Counted from the stretch's first letter, positions 22,103-31,873 are shown. The stretch is 64,000 nucleotides of DNA from Thiobius zoothamnicola (GCA_963678215.1 OY782758.1:1488001-1552000), one strand, 5' to 3'. The notes: generated from the sequence alone by a model not told the origin. Program-made: numbers and translations.

Positions 22103-22784
22103 CACCGATTTTTCTTTTCTCGCACTGATTTTGAATGCCAGTCCGGTGGTGCAGATCGTCATGGGGCTGTTGCTTTTCGCCTCAATATTATCTTGGGCGC
22201 TCATTTTTGACCGTTCGCGCGTATTGTCTCAGGCGCGACGTGAAATCAGCCAGTTTGAAGACCGCTTTTGGTCCGGCGGTGATTTGGCTGAATTGTATCG
22301 CAGCCTGGATAACGAACCGGAAATCAAAGGTCATGCGGCCATTTTTTATGCCGGTTTCCGTGAGTTCAACCGCTTGCGCAACCATAAAACCCTGGGGCCA
22401 TCAAATCTGGTGGATGCCGCGCGGCGCGCGATGCGAACCGCGATGAATCGGGAACTGGATCGCCTGGATGACCATTTACCCTTTTTGGCGACCGTCGGTT
22501 CAACCAGCCCTTATATTGGTTTATTTGGCACGGTGTGGGGCATCATGCATGCTTTTCAAGCCTTGGGCCAGGTCAAACAAGCAACTTTGAATTTAGTGGC
22601 ACCAGGCATTGCTGAAGCGTTGATCGCCACCGCCATGGGGTTGTTCGCGGCCATTCCGGCAGTGATTGCTTATAACCGTTATGTGGATATGGCGCAGCGT
22701 CTGGAATATCAATACGATGATTTCATTGAGGAATTCTCCAGCATCCTGCAACGTCAGGCGCATTTACAGCCAGGCGCGCAATAA
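22095..22784 (+). CDS. tolQ: Tol-Pal proton channel subunit TolQ
   Basis: TolQ forms with TolR the inner-membrane proton channel that energises TolA. It has 229 residues with three transmembrane helices: about 10-35, about 130-155 (V-G-S-T-S-P-Y-I-G-L-F-G-T-V-W-G-I-M) and about 170-195 (A-T-A-M-G-L-F-A-A-I-P-A-V). These carry the conserved MotA/ExbB motif P-G-I-A-E-A-L-I-A-T-A. It overlaps both neighbours closely. Confidence 0.96.
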   Translation: MHSTDFSFLALILNASPVVQIVMGLLLFASILSWALIFDRSRVLSQARREISQFEDRFWSGGDLAELYRSLDNEPEIKGHAAIFYAGFREFNRLRNHKTLGPSNLVDAARRAMRTAMNRELDRLDDHLPFLATVGSTSPYIGLFGTVWGIMHAFQALGQVKQATLNLVAPGIAEALIATAMGLFAAIPAVIAYNRYVDMAQRLEYQYDDFIEEFSSILQRQAHLQPGAQ

Positions 22785-23221
22785 TGCCGCGTCACCGCAC
22801 CAGACGCCAGGCAGGCCGCCGTCCGATGGCTGAGATCAATGTAGTGCCTTACATTGATGTCATGTTGGTGTTGTTGATCATTTTCATGATTACAGCGCCT
22901 TTGTTGACGGCTGGCGTCAAGGTGGATTTGCCCCAAGCCGATGCGGATCCGATTGAATTGGAGGCGGCTCAGCCGATCATATTCAGCATCAACCAGGCTG
23001 GCGAATATTTCATCACCGAGGCGGAAGGGGAAATTTCACCGGTCAAGGATAACCTGTTATTACCAAGAGCGACCGAACTGATGCAACGGCGTCCCACAGC
23101 GCCGATCTTGATCAAGGGTGACCGGTCGATCAGTTATGATCAAGTGGTGCGACTGATGGTGTTATTACAACAAGCGGGGGCGGCTAGTGTGGGCTTGTTG
23201 ACTGACCCGGGGGATGTTTGA
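22784..23221 (+). CDS. tolR: Tol-Pal proton channel subunit TolR
   Basis: This 145-residue ExbD/TolR family protein has one transmembrane helix with the proton-carrying aspartate in P-Y-I-D-V-M-L-V-L-L-I-I-F. A periplasmic peptidoglycan-binding domain with I-L-I-K-G-D-R-S-I-S-Y follows. It overlaps tolQ by one base and tolA by four. Confidence 0.96.
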   Translation: MPRHRTRRQAGRRPMAEINVVPYIDVMLVLLIIFMITAPLLTAGVKVDLPQADADPIELEAAQPIIFSINQAGEYFITEAEGEISPVKDNLLLPRATELMQRRPTAPILIKGDRSISYDQVVRLMVLLQQAGAASVGLLTDPGDV

Positions 23222-24216
23222 TGTGGACTGTCTACAAACGCAATCCTTTCGCGTTCTTGTTGTCCCTGCTGTTGCATGCCGTATTGGTCTTTTTGTTGTT
23301 ATATGGCGCGAGCTGGCGGACGGAACCCTTATCGATGGATCAAGCATCGGTTATACAAGCGCAAATCATCACGCCGCCACCCATTGCCGAACAATCTGCT
23401 GCGTCGGCGCGACAGCGCTTGAAGGACGAGCAACAAGCGGAGGCGAAACGACAAGCCGAGGAAAAAGCCAAACGCCTCGCGGAGGAAAAGCGGCAGGCTG
23501 AAGCCGCCAAGCGTAAGACCGAAGCTGAACGTCAGGCGAAAGAGGCGAAACGACAAGCTGAGAAAAAAGCCAAACGCCTCGCGGAGGAAAAGCGGCAAGC
23601 TGAAGCCGCCAAGCGTAAGGCCGAAGCTGAACGTCAAGCGAAAGAGGCGAAACGACAAGCTGAGGAAAAAGCCAAACGCCTCGCGGAGGAAAAGCGGCAG
23701 GCTGAAGCCGCCAAGCGTAAGGCCGAAGCTGAACGTCAGGCGAAAGAGGCAAAACGACAAGCTGAGGAAAAAGCCAAACGCTTGGCGGAGGAAAAACGGC
23801 AGGCTGAAGCCACCAAGCGTAAAGCCGAAGCTGAACGTCAGGCGAAAGAGGCGAAACGACAAGCTGAGGAAAAAGCCAAACGTCTGGCGGAGGAAAAGCG
23901 CTTGGCCGAGGAAAAAGCAGCACGCGAACGTGAGTTACAAGCGCAATATCGCTCTGAGCAAGCAGCGGCTGAAGCGGTGCGTATTACCCGGTTGATTCGG
24001 CAAAAAGTGGCGCGTTATTGGCATCGTCCACCCAGTACGGCACAGCAGCCATTGATGTGTCGTGTTAAAGTGAGGCTCGGCGATAGTGGAACGGTCTTAT
24101 CGGTCATCATTATCGAATCCAGCGGTAACGAAGCCTTTGATCGCTCCGTTGAGAAGGCGGTTTTCAAGGCCGATCCATTGCCAATGCCAAATGATGAAAG
24201 CAAAGGTTTACAGTAA
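23218..24216 (+). CDS. tolA: Tol-Pal energy-transducing protein TolA
   Basis: The 332 residues comprise an N-terminal transmembrane anchor (about 12-32), a long Lys/Glu/Ala-rich coiled coil (about 70-245) built of 34-residue tandem repeats, and a C-terminal TolA domain (about 250-332, with R-L-I-R-Q-K-V-A-R-Y-W and S-S-G-N-E-A-F-D-R-S-V). TolA links the TolQR motor to Pal across the periplasm. The protein stops after P-L-P-M-P-N-D, which is about 15 residues earlier than in TolA proteins that end with a further F-x-x-F-type strand. Confidence 0.95.
   Translation: MMWTVYKRNPFAFLLSLLLHAVLVFLLLYGASWRTEPLSMDQASVIQAQIITPPPIAEQSAASARQRLKDEQQAEAKRQAEEKAKRLAEEKRQAEAAKRKTEAERQAKEAKRQAEKKAKRLAEEKRQAEAAKRKAEAERQAKEAKRQAEEKAKRLAEEKRQAEAAKRKAEAERQAKEAKRQAEEKAKRLAEEKRQAEATKRKAEAERQAKEAKRQAEEKAKRLAEEKRLAEEKAARERELQAQYRSEQAAAEAVRITRLIRQKVARYWHRPPSTAQQPLMCRVKVRLGDSGTVLSVIIIESSGNEAFDRSVEKAVFKADPLPMPNDESKGLQ
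23441..23903 (+). repeat. 102-bp tandem repeats in tolA
   Basis: Four full copies and a partial fifth start at 23441, 23543, 23645, 23747 and 23849. They are nearly identical at the DNA level (mostly synonymous or single-base changes) and encode 34-residue coiled-coil units. Such identity implies recent expansion or ongoing homogenisation. Confidence 0.95.
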
Positions 24217-25500
24217 ATGGTCTGTTTGCGTCAGTTATATCTCGCCATGGCGTTGTATGCGTTCGCATCCATTGCGTCTGCGTTGGAAATTGAAATCACC
24301 GAAGGGGCTGTCGGCGCATTACCGATTGCGGTGGCACCTTTTGCGATGACGGATGCAAAAGTGGACCCACCGCATCCTGTCGGCGCAATCATTGCGGCTG
24401 ACCTGCATCGTAGTGGGCAATTCAAAATCCTGGCTGAAGCGGATATGCCGACTAAGCCAAGCCGTGACGAACAAGTTGATTTCCGTGACTGGCGCGCGCT
24501 GGGCATTGAAAACCTGGTGATCGGTGAGGTCAGTCCGAATGGACCCGGCGCTTATCTGGTGCGTTTCCGCTTATACGATGTTTATCGCGGCGAGCAGATT
24601 TTAGGATACAGTTTGCCGACTATCACTGCTGATTTGCGTTCAACCGCGCACCAAATTGCGGATGTGATATACGAAACGCTGACCGGACAAAAAGGTGCCT
24701 TCGACACCCGCATCGCCTACATCGCCTCAACGCCCGAAAGTTCCAGAATACAGTTGAAAATCGCCGATTCGGATGGTTATAACCCGCAAGTGCTTGTCTC
24801 CTCGAACGAACCCTTAATGTCGCCAGCCTGGTCACCGGATGGGCGTAAGCTGGCATATGTTTCGTTTGAGCAGGGCAAATCCTCTGTTTGGGTGCAATAT
24901 GTCTTTACGGGCCGCCGCGAGCGGGTGGCCAATTTCAAAGGTATTAATGGCGCGCCTTCCTGGTCGCCAGATGGCGAACAACTGGCATTGACCTTATCCA
25001 AGGGTGGCAACCCGGATATCTACATTATGAATATGGCGGATGGCGATTTGCGTCAATTGACCCGCCATTGGAGCATTGATACTGAGGCCGCGTGGTCGCC
25101 GGATGGCGAGTTCATCGTCTTCACCTCGGATCGAGGCGGTTCGCCGCAGATTTACCAGATACCGGTTGGCGGAGGGGAGGCGCAACGTGTTACCTTTGAA
25201 GGCGAATACAATGCGCGCGCCTCATACTCGCCGGATGGACGTTATCTGACTTTGGTGACCGAAGTTGACCATGGATACCGTATCGGCCTGTTGGACTTAC
25301 AGCGTAACGATTTGAGTATTCTCAGTACCGGTCGTCTGGATGAATCCCCCAGCTTTGCGCCGAATGGCGACATGATTATTTACGCCACCCGTTCAAGCGG
25401 TCGGGACGTACTGGCGGCGGTATCGACGGATGGTCGCATCCGCCAGCGTCTGGCCGTGCAAAAAGGTAATGTGCGGGAACCGGCCTGGTCAGCGCGATAA
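24217..25500 (+). CDS. tolB: Tol-Pal periplasmic beta-propeller TolB
   Basis: The 427 residues have a signal peptide (about 1-22), an N-terminal alpha/beta domain (P-I-A-V-A-P-F) and a six-bladed propeller with repeated P-A-W-S-P-D-G, P-S-W-S-P-D-G and A-A-W-S-P-D-G motifs. TolB binds Pal and is released by TolA. It begins right after the tolA stop. Confidence 0.97.
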   Translation: MVCLRQLYLAMALYAFASIASALEIEITEGAVGALPIAVAPFAMTDAKVDPPHPVGAIIAADLHRSGQFKILAEADMPTKPSRDEQVDFRDWRALGIENLVIGEVSPNGPGAYLVRFRLYDVYRGEQILGYSLPTITADLRSTAHQIADVIYETLTGQKGAFDTRIAYIASTPESSRIQLKIADSDGYNPQVLVSSNEPLMSPAWSPDGRKLAYVSFEQGKSSVWVQYVFTGRRERVANFKGINGAPSWSPDGEQLALTLSKGGNPDIYIMNMADGDLRQLTRHWSIDTEAAWSPDGEFIVFTSDRGGSPQIYQIPVGGGEAQRVTFEGEYNARASYSPDGRYLTLVTEVDHGYRIGLLDLQRNDLSILSTGRLDESPSFAPNGDMIIYATRSSGRDVLAAVSTDGRIRQRLAVQKGNVREPAWSAR

Positions 25501-25731
25501 GCAGGGTATCGAAGAAAACTCAGGCATGATGATGCTCCATCAACTTTGATGAGTGGAGTATTGGAGAAGCTTTCAGGGAGTGAGGCAAAATGGAGAGAAA
25601 GTTATCCATTAATTGGCTGTTAATGGGTGCCTTCTCACATCACGATGGCGACATCAATCATTGATAGAGGTGACTTGGTTGATTCGCCATAAACCCGAAT
25701 AACCCAGACAGCTTTCCACAGAGGAAAATAC
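25501..25731. other. tolB-pal intergenic region
   Basis: A 231-base gap without a gene. It is unusually long for the tolB-pal junction and may hold a separate promoter for pal and cpoB, but I see no strong consensus element. Confidence 0.4.
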
Positions 25732-26301
25732 ATGAATGCGAAATTGATCAGCCTGTCAGCGCTTGTTGCAGTGTTACTACTGAGCGCTTGTTCCAGCACC
25801 GACATGCCGAAAGAGGAACAGCAAAATACGGCGATCATTATTGAGAATACGCCTGACATTATTGCACAAGATGAACAAGACCAGGTCGTGGAAACCCACC
25901 CCGCCCGGGAAACGGATGAACCCGCTCCCCAGCCACTGGCTTTGCCAGAAAGACCGGATAAGCACCTGCTGTCCAAACGACATATTTACTTCGACTATGA
26001 TCAAAGTCTGATTCGCTCGGAATTTTATCCCGTGCTACAGGCCCATGCGCATCATCTGGTTTCTTACCCTCAAGCCCAAGTCCTCATTGAAGGCCATGCG
26101 GATGAACGTGGCTCCCGGGAATACAACATTGCGCTGGGCGAGCGCCGCGCAGCGGCGGTCAAACGTTTTTTCGACGCAGAGGGCGTGAACGACGCGCAAA
26201 TGGAGATCATCAGTTATGGCGAAGAGCGCCCATTGGATAATGCCCACAATGAAGAAGCCTGGGCGAAAAACCGTCGAGCTGTTCTGGTGACCGCTTATTA
26301 A
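25732..26301 (+). CDS. pal: Peptidoglycan-associated lipoprotein Pal
   Basis: The 189 residues have a lipoprotein signal (L-L-L-S-A-C) with acylation at about Cys20, a Pro/Glu-rich linker, and an OmpA-like peptidoglycan-binding domain (about 80-189): H-I-Y-F-D-Y-D-Q-S and V-L-I-E-G-H-A-D-E-R-G-S-R-E-Y-N-I-A-L-G-E-R-R. Pal tethers the outer membrane to peptidoglycan. Confidence 0.97.
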   Translation: MNAKLISLSALVAVLLLSACSSTDMPKEEQQNTAIIIENTPDIIAQDEQDQVVETHPARETDEPAPQPLALPERPDKHLLSKRHIYFDYDQSLIRSEFYPVLQAHAHHLVSYPQAQVLIEGHADERGSREYNIALGERRAAAVKRFFDAEGVNDAQMEIISYGEERPLDNAHNEEAWAKNRRAVLVTAY

Positions 26302-26402
26302 CCCTTGCAGTCCGGTTGGATCAGATGTTTGAGCGCAGTACACGATAGTCGATGCGCTGCAAAGCCAAACCGGATACGTTGATATTTGACGAGGAGAATC
26401 CC

Positions 26403-27170
26403 ATGCGTTGTTTATCCGCATTGCTTAGTCTGCTGATTGTCGGTGTCGCATCGGCGGCGGCACCAATCAGCGAACCGACGAATCCCCGGCAACTGGAACG
26501 CCTGGAGCGCCGGGTCGATAAAATTACTGAGCTGAGCTTGCAACTGGATGGTTTGAGACAGGAAAACCGCAAGTTGCGTGGTGATATTGAGCGACTGAAT
26601 CACACCATCGAACAATTGAAACGTAAACAGCGCGATATCTATTTGGACATTGATCAACGTCTTTCCGCCATACGCGCCGCCGCAGCCAAAGCGCAATCAA
26701 CTGTTCAACCTGCGCAGACAATGGGACCTGCCCCGGAAAATGCTGCGGTGCCAACTCCAAATCCGGCACAACCAATGCCGCAGAACCTGCAACAAATCAA
26801 GGATGATTATGCGGCGGCATATGACTTGCTCAGTCCAACGCAACGGCGTTATCAGGAAGCCATCCAGGCGTTTAATGCCTTCCTGCAAAAATATCCATCC
26901 TCCGCCCTGGCGGGCAATGCGCAGTATTGGTTGGGTGAGGCGCATTATGTCTCACAGGCGAATGATGCGGCTCTCCAAGCTTTTGAAAAGGTGATCAGTC
27001 ATTACCCGCAAAGCAGTAAAGTACCTGGCGCGCTTTATAAAATTGGCCGCATTCATCAAGTCAAAGGTGATCTGAATGCCGCGCTGACGGCGCTGCAACG
27101 CATTGTGCAGGATTACCCCGATTCGCCAGCCGCCAATCTTGCCCGGGAACGGCTGGCGGAACTGAACTAA
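26403..27170 (+). CDS. cpoB: Cell division coordinator CpoB
   Basis: The ATG at 26403 has GAGGAGA before it. The 255 residues have a signal peptide ending A-S-A-A-A, an N-terminal trimerising coiled coil (about 30-95) and C-terminal TPR repeats (about 150-255, with F-L-Q-K-Y-P-S-S-A-L-A-G-N-A-Q-Y-W-L-G-E). CpoB coordinates PBP1B and Tol during division. It is the last gene of the tol-pal cluster. Confidence 0.95.
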   Translation: MRCLSALLSLLIVGVASAAAPISEPTNPRQLERLERRVDKITELSLQLDGLRQENRKLRGDIERLNHTIEQLKRKQRDIYLDIDQRLSAIRAAAAKAQSTVQPAQTMGPAPENAAVPTPNPAQPMPQNLQQIKDDYAAAYDLLSPTQRRYQEAIQAFNAFLQKYPSSALAGNAQYWLGEAHYVSQANDAALQAFEKVISHYPQSSKVPGALYKIGRIHQVKGDLNAALTALQRIVQDYPDSPAANLARERLAELN

Positions 27171-27211
27171 ATGCGGTTAATGCAGTACGACGCATCGGAA
27201 AATGCGGATAA

Positions 27212-27919
27212 ATGACACCCCCTAAATCAGCCATTATTTTACTATCTGGTGGTTTGGACTCCACAACCACGCTCGCCATGGCACAACAACAGGGCTACGA
27301 CTGCTATGCCTTGAGTTTTGATTATGGTCAACGCCATGTGGCGGAATTGAATGCCGCCCGGCGATTGGCCAAATCCATGCAGGTAGCGGCGCACAAAATT
27401 GTACCTTTGTCGCTGGATGCTATCGGTGGTTCCGCGCTCACAGACCGGGCCATTAAAGTGCCGGAAGCCGCTGAGGAAGGTATACCGATCACTTATGTGC
27501 CGGCGCGTAATACGGTTTTCCTTGCGATTGCGCTGGGCTGGGCCGAAGTGATCAATGCGCGCGATTTGTTTGTCGGCGTGAATGCGGTGGATTATTCGGG
27601 TTACCCGGATTGCCGACCCGCCTTTATTCATGCCTTTGAACAGTTAGCCAATCTGGCGACCAAAGCAGGCGTGGAAGGCACGCGTTTTCAGGTGCATGCG
27701 CCATTGATCAAGATGACCAAAGCCGACATTATTCAGGCCGGACACAAACTTGGGGTCAATTACTATCAGACAGTCTCGTGTTACCAGGCTGATGAACAAG
27801 GCAGGGCGTGCGGGCGTTGTGATTCATGCCGCTTCCGCCAACAAGGCTTTAAGGCAGCCGGTTTACCAGATATGACGCATTATCAAATTAAGTCTGATGA
27901 AAGGAATGACCCGGATTAA
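27212..27919 (+). CDS. queC: 7-cyano-7-deazaguanine synthase QueC
   Basis: QueC converts 7-carboxy-7-deazaguanine to preQ0 in queuosine synthesis. The 235 residues have the PP-loop L-L-S-G-G-L-D-S-T-T-T at about 11-21, the Y-V-P-A-R-N-T-V-F-L motif and the C-terminal zinc cluster (C-Y...C-G-R-C-D-S-C). It starts 41 bases after cpoB, as in many Gammaproteobacteria. Confidence 0.97.
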   Translation: MTPPKSAIILLSGGLDSTTTLAMAQQQGYDCYALSFDYGQRHVAELNAARRLAKSMQVAAHKIVPLSLDAIGGSALTDRAIKVPEAAEEGIPITYVPARNTVFLAIALGWAEVINARDLFVGVNAVDYSGYPDCRPAFIHAFEQLANLATKAGVEGTRFQVHAPLIKMTKADIIQAGHKLGVNYYQTVSCYQADEQGRACGRCDSCRFRQQGFKAAGLPDMTHYQIKSDERNDPD

Positions 27920-27996
27920 TGCTTCAATAGTATCAATCATCCCATCAGATCAATGTTTGATCTGACCGACTACTTACTTAACCGTTAATTGACATC

Positions 27997-29358
27997 ATGC
28001 CCACAATCGCCGTAGTCATTCTCGCTGCCGGACAAGGCAGCCGGATGAAATCCTCTTTGCCCAAAGTGTTGCATCGACTGGCAGATAAACCTTTGTTACG
28101 TCATGTGATTGATCGCGCGCGCGATCTGACGCCGACGAAGATCCTGGTGGTGTATGGCCATGGCGGCGAACAGGTTCGGGCCACAATCCCGGATGCTGAT
28201 TTGATCTGGGTCGAACAGACGGAGCAACTAGGCACAGGGCATGCCGTACAGCAAGTCATCCCTTATCTGGAAGGTGTGGATCAGGTGTTGGTGTTGTATG
28301 GCGATGTGCCGCTGGTCAATTCACAAACCTTGCGGCAATTGTTACAGATCAGCACCGGACAATTCGGTTTGCTCACCGTCACTTTGCCTGATCCAACGGG
28401 TTATGGCCGCATTGAGCGTGATGATAGCGGCGAAGTGTTGCGTATCATTGAACAAAAGGACGCCAATCCAACACAACGGGCGATTCAGGAAATCAATACC
28501 GGCATGATGAGCTTGCCTGCCAGGCGTTTAACGTCCTGGTTGGGTCAATTGTCCAATGACAATGCGCAAAAAGAGTATTACCTGACCGATGTGTTGGCGA
28601 TGGCGGTTGCCGAAGGCATGGCGGTCAAAGTCACTCAACCGGCGCAGGCTGTCGAGGCGGAAGGCGTCAATAACAAAATGCAGTTGGCGGCATTAGAGCG
28701 GGCTTATCAGTGCATGCAGGCGGATCAGTTGATGGCTGATGGTTTGATGTTATTGGATCCGGCGCGTTTTGATCTGCGCGGAACATTAACTCATGGACGG
28801 GATTGCGTGATTGATGTGAATGTCATTGTTGAAGGCCGGGTCCAGTTGGGCGATAACGTGCATGTTGGCGCGAACACCGTATTGCGTGATGCCAAAATTG
28901 CCGATCATGTGACCATTTTGGAGAATTGCGTGATTGAAGGGGCCGATATCGGCGCAGACAGCCGTATCGGGCCATTCAGCCGTCTGCGTCCAGGTACGCA
29001 ATTGACTGGTGCGGCGCATATCGGCAATTTTGTTGAAATCAAAAAATCCCAAGTGGGCCAGGGTTCCAAGATCAATCACCTCAGCTACATTGGCGACAGT
29101 CAGATTGGCGCTGGCGTCAATGTCGGGGCTGGCACCATCACCTGTAATTACGATGGGGCCAACAAACACCAGACTGTGATTCAGGACAATGCCTTCATCG
29201 GCTCCAATACGGCGCTGGTCGCGCCTGTGACGATTCAGCAGGGGGCGACGATTGGCGCTGGTTCGGTCATCAGCCGGAATGCACCCGCTGAACAATTAAC
29301 CCTGACCCGGGCCAAGCAATCCAGTCTGCAATGGCAACGTCCGAAAAAGCCAATTTGA
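27997..29358 (+). CDS. glmU: Bifunctional UDP-GlcNAc pyrophosphorylase / GlcN-1-P acetyltransferase
   Basis: The 453 residues have an N-terminal uridyltransferase domain (L-A-A-G-Q-G-S-R-M-K-S, then E-Q-L-G-T-G-H-A-V-Q) and a C-terminal left-handed beta-helix of hexapeptide repeats (from about 250; G-P-F-S-R-L-R-P-G, I-G-N-F-V-E-I-K-K). GlmU makes UDP-GlcNAc for peptidoglycan and LPS. Confidence 0.97.
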   Translation: MPTIAVVILAAGQGSRMKSSLPKVLHRLADKPLLRHVIDRARDLTPTKILVVYGHGGEQVRATIPDADLIWVEQTEQLGTGHAVQQVIPYLEGVDQVLVLYGDVPLVNSQTLRQLLQISTGQFGLLTVTLPDPTGYGRIERDDSGEVLRIIEQKDANPTQRAIQEINTGMMSLPARRLTSWLGQLSNDNAQKEYYLTDVLAMAVAEGMAVKVTQPAQAVEAEGVNNKMQLAALERAYQCMQADQLMADGLMLLDPARFDLRGTLTHGRDCVIDVNVIVEGRVQLGDNVHVGANTVLRDAKIADHVTILENCVIEGADIGADSRIGPFSRLRPGTQLTGAAHIGNFVEIKKSQVGQGSKINHLSYIGDSQIGAGVNVGAGTITCNYDGANKHQTVIQDNAFIGSNTALVAPVTIQQGATIGAGSVISRNAPAEQLTLTRAKQSSLQWQRPKKPI

Positions 29359-29392
29359 TTGAATTAACGGAGTATTTGTTCCCTGTACGCTT

Positions 29393-29881
29393 ATGTTTAA
29401 AGCCCTTTTCCTGTTGGCTCTTGTATCCGCCATGCTGTTCATCCCTGGCTGCGCCAGCCGACCTCACCCACCGCCGAAACCCGGCATGCCGCCCGAGCGC
29501 CAGGCAGATCGACCCAGGATCCATCCTTATCGCATACCGGATAAAAAAGTCCACGCTGAAGCACAACCGGCGCGTTCTGTCAGGTTATTGATGGATCGCG
29601 CGGACATGCAGCAACGAAACCATAACTTGCGCGGCGCGGCGCAAACTTTACAACGTGCGATTCGCATTGCCCCCAAGAACGCTTTGCTGTGGCATCACCT
29701 GGCGAAAATCCGTTTCCGTCAGCAACAATATGAGCAGGCTGAACAATTGGCTAAAAAGTCAAATGCGCTGGCACGGCATCACCCAGCGCTAAATGCCAAG
29801 AACCGGCGATTGATCGCCCGGATCCAGGCAATGCGCAACCACTCAGCACCTTCCGTTCAGCCGCCGTCATTCGAGTTCTGA
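29393..29881 (+). CDS. TPR-containing lipoprotein
   Basis: The 162 residues have a lipobox (F-I-P-G-C at about 20), a Pro/Arg-rich linker and one or two TPR repeats (about 65-130, with A-A-Q-T-L-Q-R-A-I-R-I-A-P and L-W-H-H-L-A-K-I-R). It is probably an envelope lipoprotein of unknown role, lying between glmU and the helicase gene. Confidence 0.75.
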   Translation: MFKALFLLALVSAMLFIPGCASRPHPPPKPGMPPERQADRPRIHPYRIPDKKVHAEAQPARSVRLLMDRADMQQRNHNLRGAAQTLQRAIRIAPKNALLWHHLAKIRFRQQQYEQAEQLAKKSNALARHHPALNAKNRRLIARIQAMRNHSAPSVQPPSFEF

Positions 29882-29932
29882 TGACATGCTTGATATGATC
29901 AGCAATCCGCCTGTCTCTGTGGCGATCCCCAC

Positions 29933-31873
29933 ATGCCTATGCATTTGAATGATATTGAAGAGATTTTGGGGCCGGATGGTCTGTTGGCGCAGCAACTGGA
30001 AGGTTTCATGCACCGCCCCCAACAAATTGAGATGGCCAATGCCGTATTGTCCGCCATCGAACAACAAGATCATTTGATCGCCGAAGCGGGCACCGGCACT
30101 GGCAAAACTTATGCTTATCTGACGCCAGCCTTGGTATCCGGTTTGAAAGTGATTGTCTCGACCGGTACGCGCAATTTGCAGGATCAGCTTTATCTGCGTG
30201 ACTTGCCGCGTTTGCGCGACGCCATGGCGAGTCCCGCCAAAACCGCCTTGCTCAAAGGTCGGGCGAACTATTTATGCGTGTACCGCATGGATACGACGTT
30301 ATTGGATGCGCGCGGTCAACCGAAAAAAACGCTGCAACAACTACTCAAGGTACGTGATTGGTCGCACCACACAAATAGCGGCGATATCGCCGAACTCAGT
30401 GATATTCCCGAAGATGCGGAAGTCTGGCCGTTAGTGACTTCAACCACGGATAATTGCCTGGGGCAGGAATGCCCGTCATGGAAAGATTGTCATCTGGTCG
30501 AGGCCCGTCGGCGGGCGCAGGAAGCGGATATCGTCGTCATTAATCATCACCTGTTATGCGCGGATTTCTCCATCAAATTCGGCGGATTTGGCGAACTGCT
30601 GCCGGATGCGGATGTCTTCATCATTGACGAAGCGCACCAACTGGCTGATATCGCCAGTGATTTTTTCGGCGAAACCTTCAGTACCCGCCAGATTATCGAA
30701 CTGATCCAGGATACATTGACCGCCTATCATGCGGAAGCGGGTGATATGGCCGAGTTGCCCAAGCACCTGGATCAGTTAAAAAAAGCCACGCTTGATTTGC
30801 GCCTGAGTTTTGGTCAGGGGCAACGTCGTGGTGCCTGGGCGGAAATTGAGCAGGATGATCCGATTCAACAAGCGCTGGATGAGGTTGAACAGGCGATCAA
30901 TCAGTTAAGCGGTTTATTAGATAAGCTGAAAGGACGGGGTAAAGGGTTGGATAATGTGCTGATCCGTTGCCAGGAGATGGCGGTTTTGTTGCACAAAATT
31001 CGCTGCCCAGACGCGCCTCAACAGGACATCCGCTGGTTTGAAACCTTCACCCAAAGTTTGCACCTGCACATGACCCCGCTGGATATCGCCAATCTGTTCA
31101 AAGCCCATATGACGCAGCATCAGGCCAGTTGGATTTTTACTTCGGCAACTTTGGCGGTGGGCGATAATTTCAGTCATTTCCAACATAAACTGGGGCTGCA
31201 TGACGTGGCTTGCGAACAATGGGAGAGTCCTTTCGATTTCCAGCAACAAGCGCTTTGGTATGTACCGCGCAACATGCCTCAACCTAGTGAATCGAGCTAT
31301 ATCCCTGCGGTTCTGCGCGCCGCGCTGCCTTTGATTAAAGCCAACCAGGGACGCGCTTTTTTGCTGTTCACCAGCTACCGCGCGCTGCATCAGGCCGCCG
31401 ACCAATTGCAGGAAGAGGCTTTGCCTTATCCCTTGTTAATTCAAGGCGAAACGCCCAAAGCGACCTTGATTGAACGTTTTGTGCAGCATGGCAACGCATT
31501 GTTGCTGGGCGCGGCCAGTTTTTGGGAAGGCGTGGATGTACGCGGCGATGCGCTTTCTCTGGTGATCATTGATAAACTGCCTTTTGCCTCCCCTGGCGAT
31601 CCTGTCCTGCAAGCGCGTCTGGACGCGATCAAAACCCGTGGCGGCAAGCCGTTTATTCATTATCAGGTACCTCAAGCGGCGATTGCACTCAAACAAGGGG
31701 CTGGCCGCTTGATCCGCGATGCCAGTGATCGGGGTATTTTCATGTTATGCGACCCACGCTTATTGAAAAAATCTTATGGACATACTTTTCTTGCCGCCAT
31801 GCCGGATTTCGCCCGCACCCGCGATCCCCAGGCGGCGCTTGAGTTCGCCCGGAATAGGCAGAAGCCGTCATGA
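29933..31873 (+). CDS. yoaA: DinG/YoaA-family ATP-dependent DNA helicase
   Basis: The 646 residues form an XPD-like superfamily 2 helicase: Walker A A-G-T-G-T-G-K-T at about 45, four cysteines of a probable Fe-S cluster between about 111 and 190 (N-Y-L-C; C-L-G-Q-E-C-P-S-W-K-D-C), D-E-A-H at about 231, and the C-terminal S-F-W-E-G-V-D-V-R-G-D-A-L motif. YoaA acts in replication-fork repair. The stop overlaps tsaB by four bases. Confidence 0.92.
   Translation: MPMHLNDIEEILGPDGLLAQQLEGFMHRPQQIEMANAVLSAIEQQDHLIAEAGTGTGKTYAYLTPALVSGLKVIVSTGTRNLQDQLYLRDLPRLRDAMASPAKTALLKGRANYLCVYRMDTTLLDARGQPKKTLQQLLKVRDWSHHTNSGDIAELSDIPEDAEVWPLVTSTTDNCLGQECPSWKDCHLVEARRRAQEADIVVINHHLLCADFSIKFGGFGELLPDADVFIIDEAHQLADIASDFFGETFSTRQIIELIQDTLTAYHAEAGDMAELPKHLDQLKKATLDLRLSFGQGQRRGAWAEIEQDDPIQQALDEVEQAINQLSGLLDKLKGRGKGLDNVLIRCQEMAVLLHKIRCPDAPQQDIRWFETFTQSLHLHMTPLDIANLFKAHMTQHQASWIFTSATLAVGDNFSHFQHKLGLHDVACEQWESPFDFQQQALWYVPRNMPQPSESSYIPAVLRAALPLIKANQGRAFLLFTSYRALHQAADQLQEEALPYPLLIQGETPKATLIERFVQHGNALLLGAASFWEGVDVRGDALSLVIIDKLPFASPGDPVLQARLDAIKTRGGKPFIHYQVPQAAIALKQGAGRLIRDASDRGIFMLCDPRLLKKSYGHTFLAAMPDFARTRDPQAALEFARNRQKPS

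Noticed and set aside
23329..23923. Two long frames (about 180 codons) on the minus strand within tolA
   Set aside because: They are mirror products of the tolA DNA repeats, low in complexity and without a family match.
27949..27967. Hairpin after queC as a terminator
   Set aside because: The stem is short and is not followed by a T tract.
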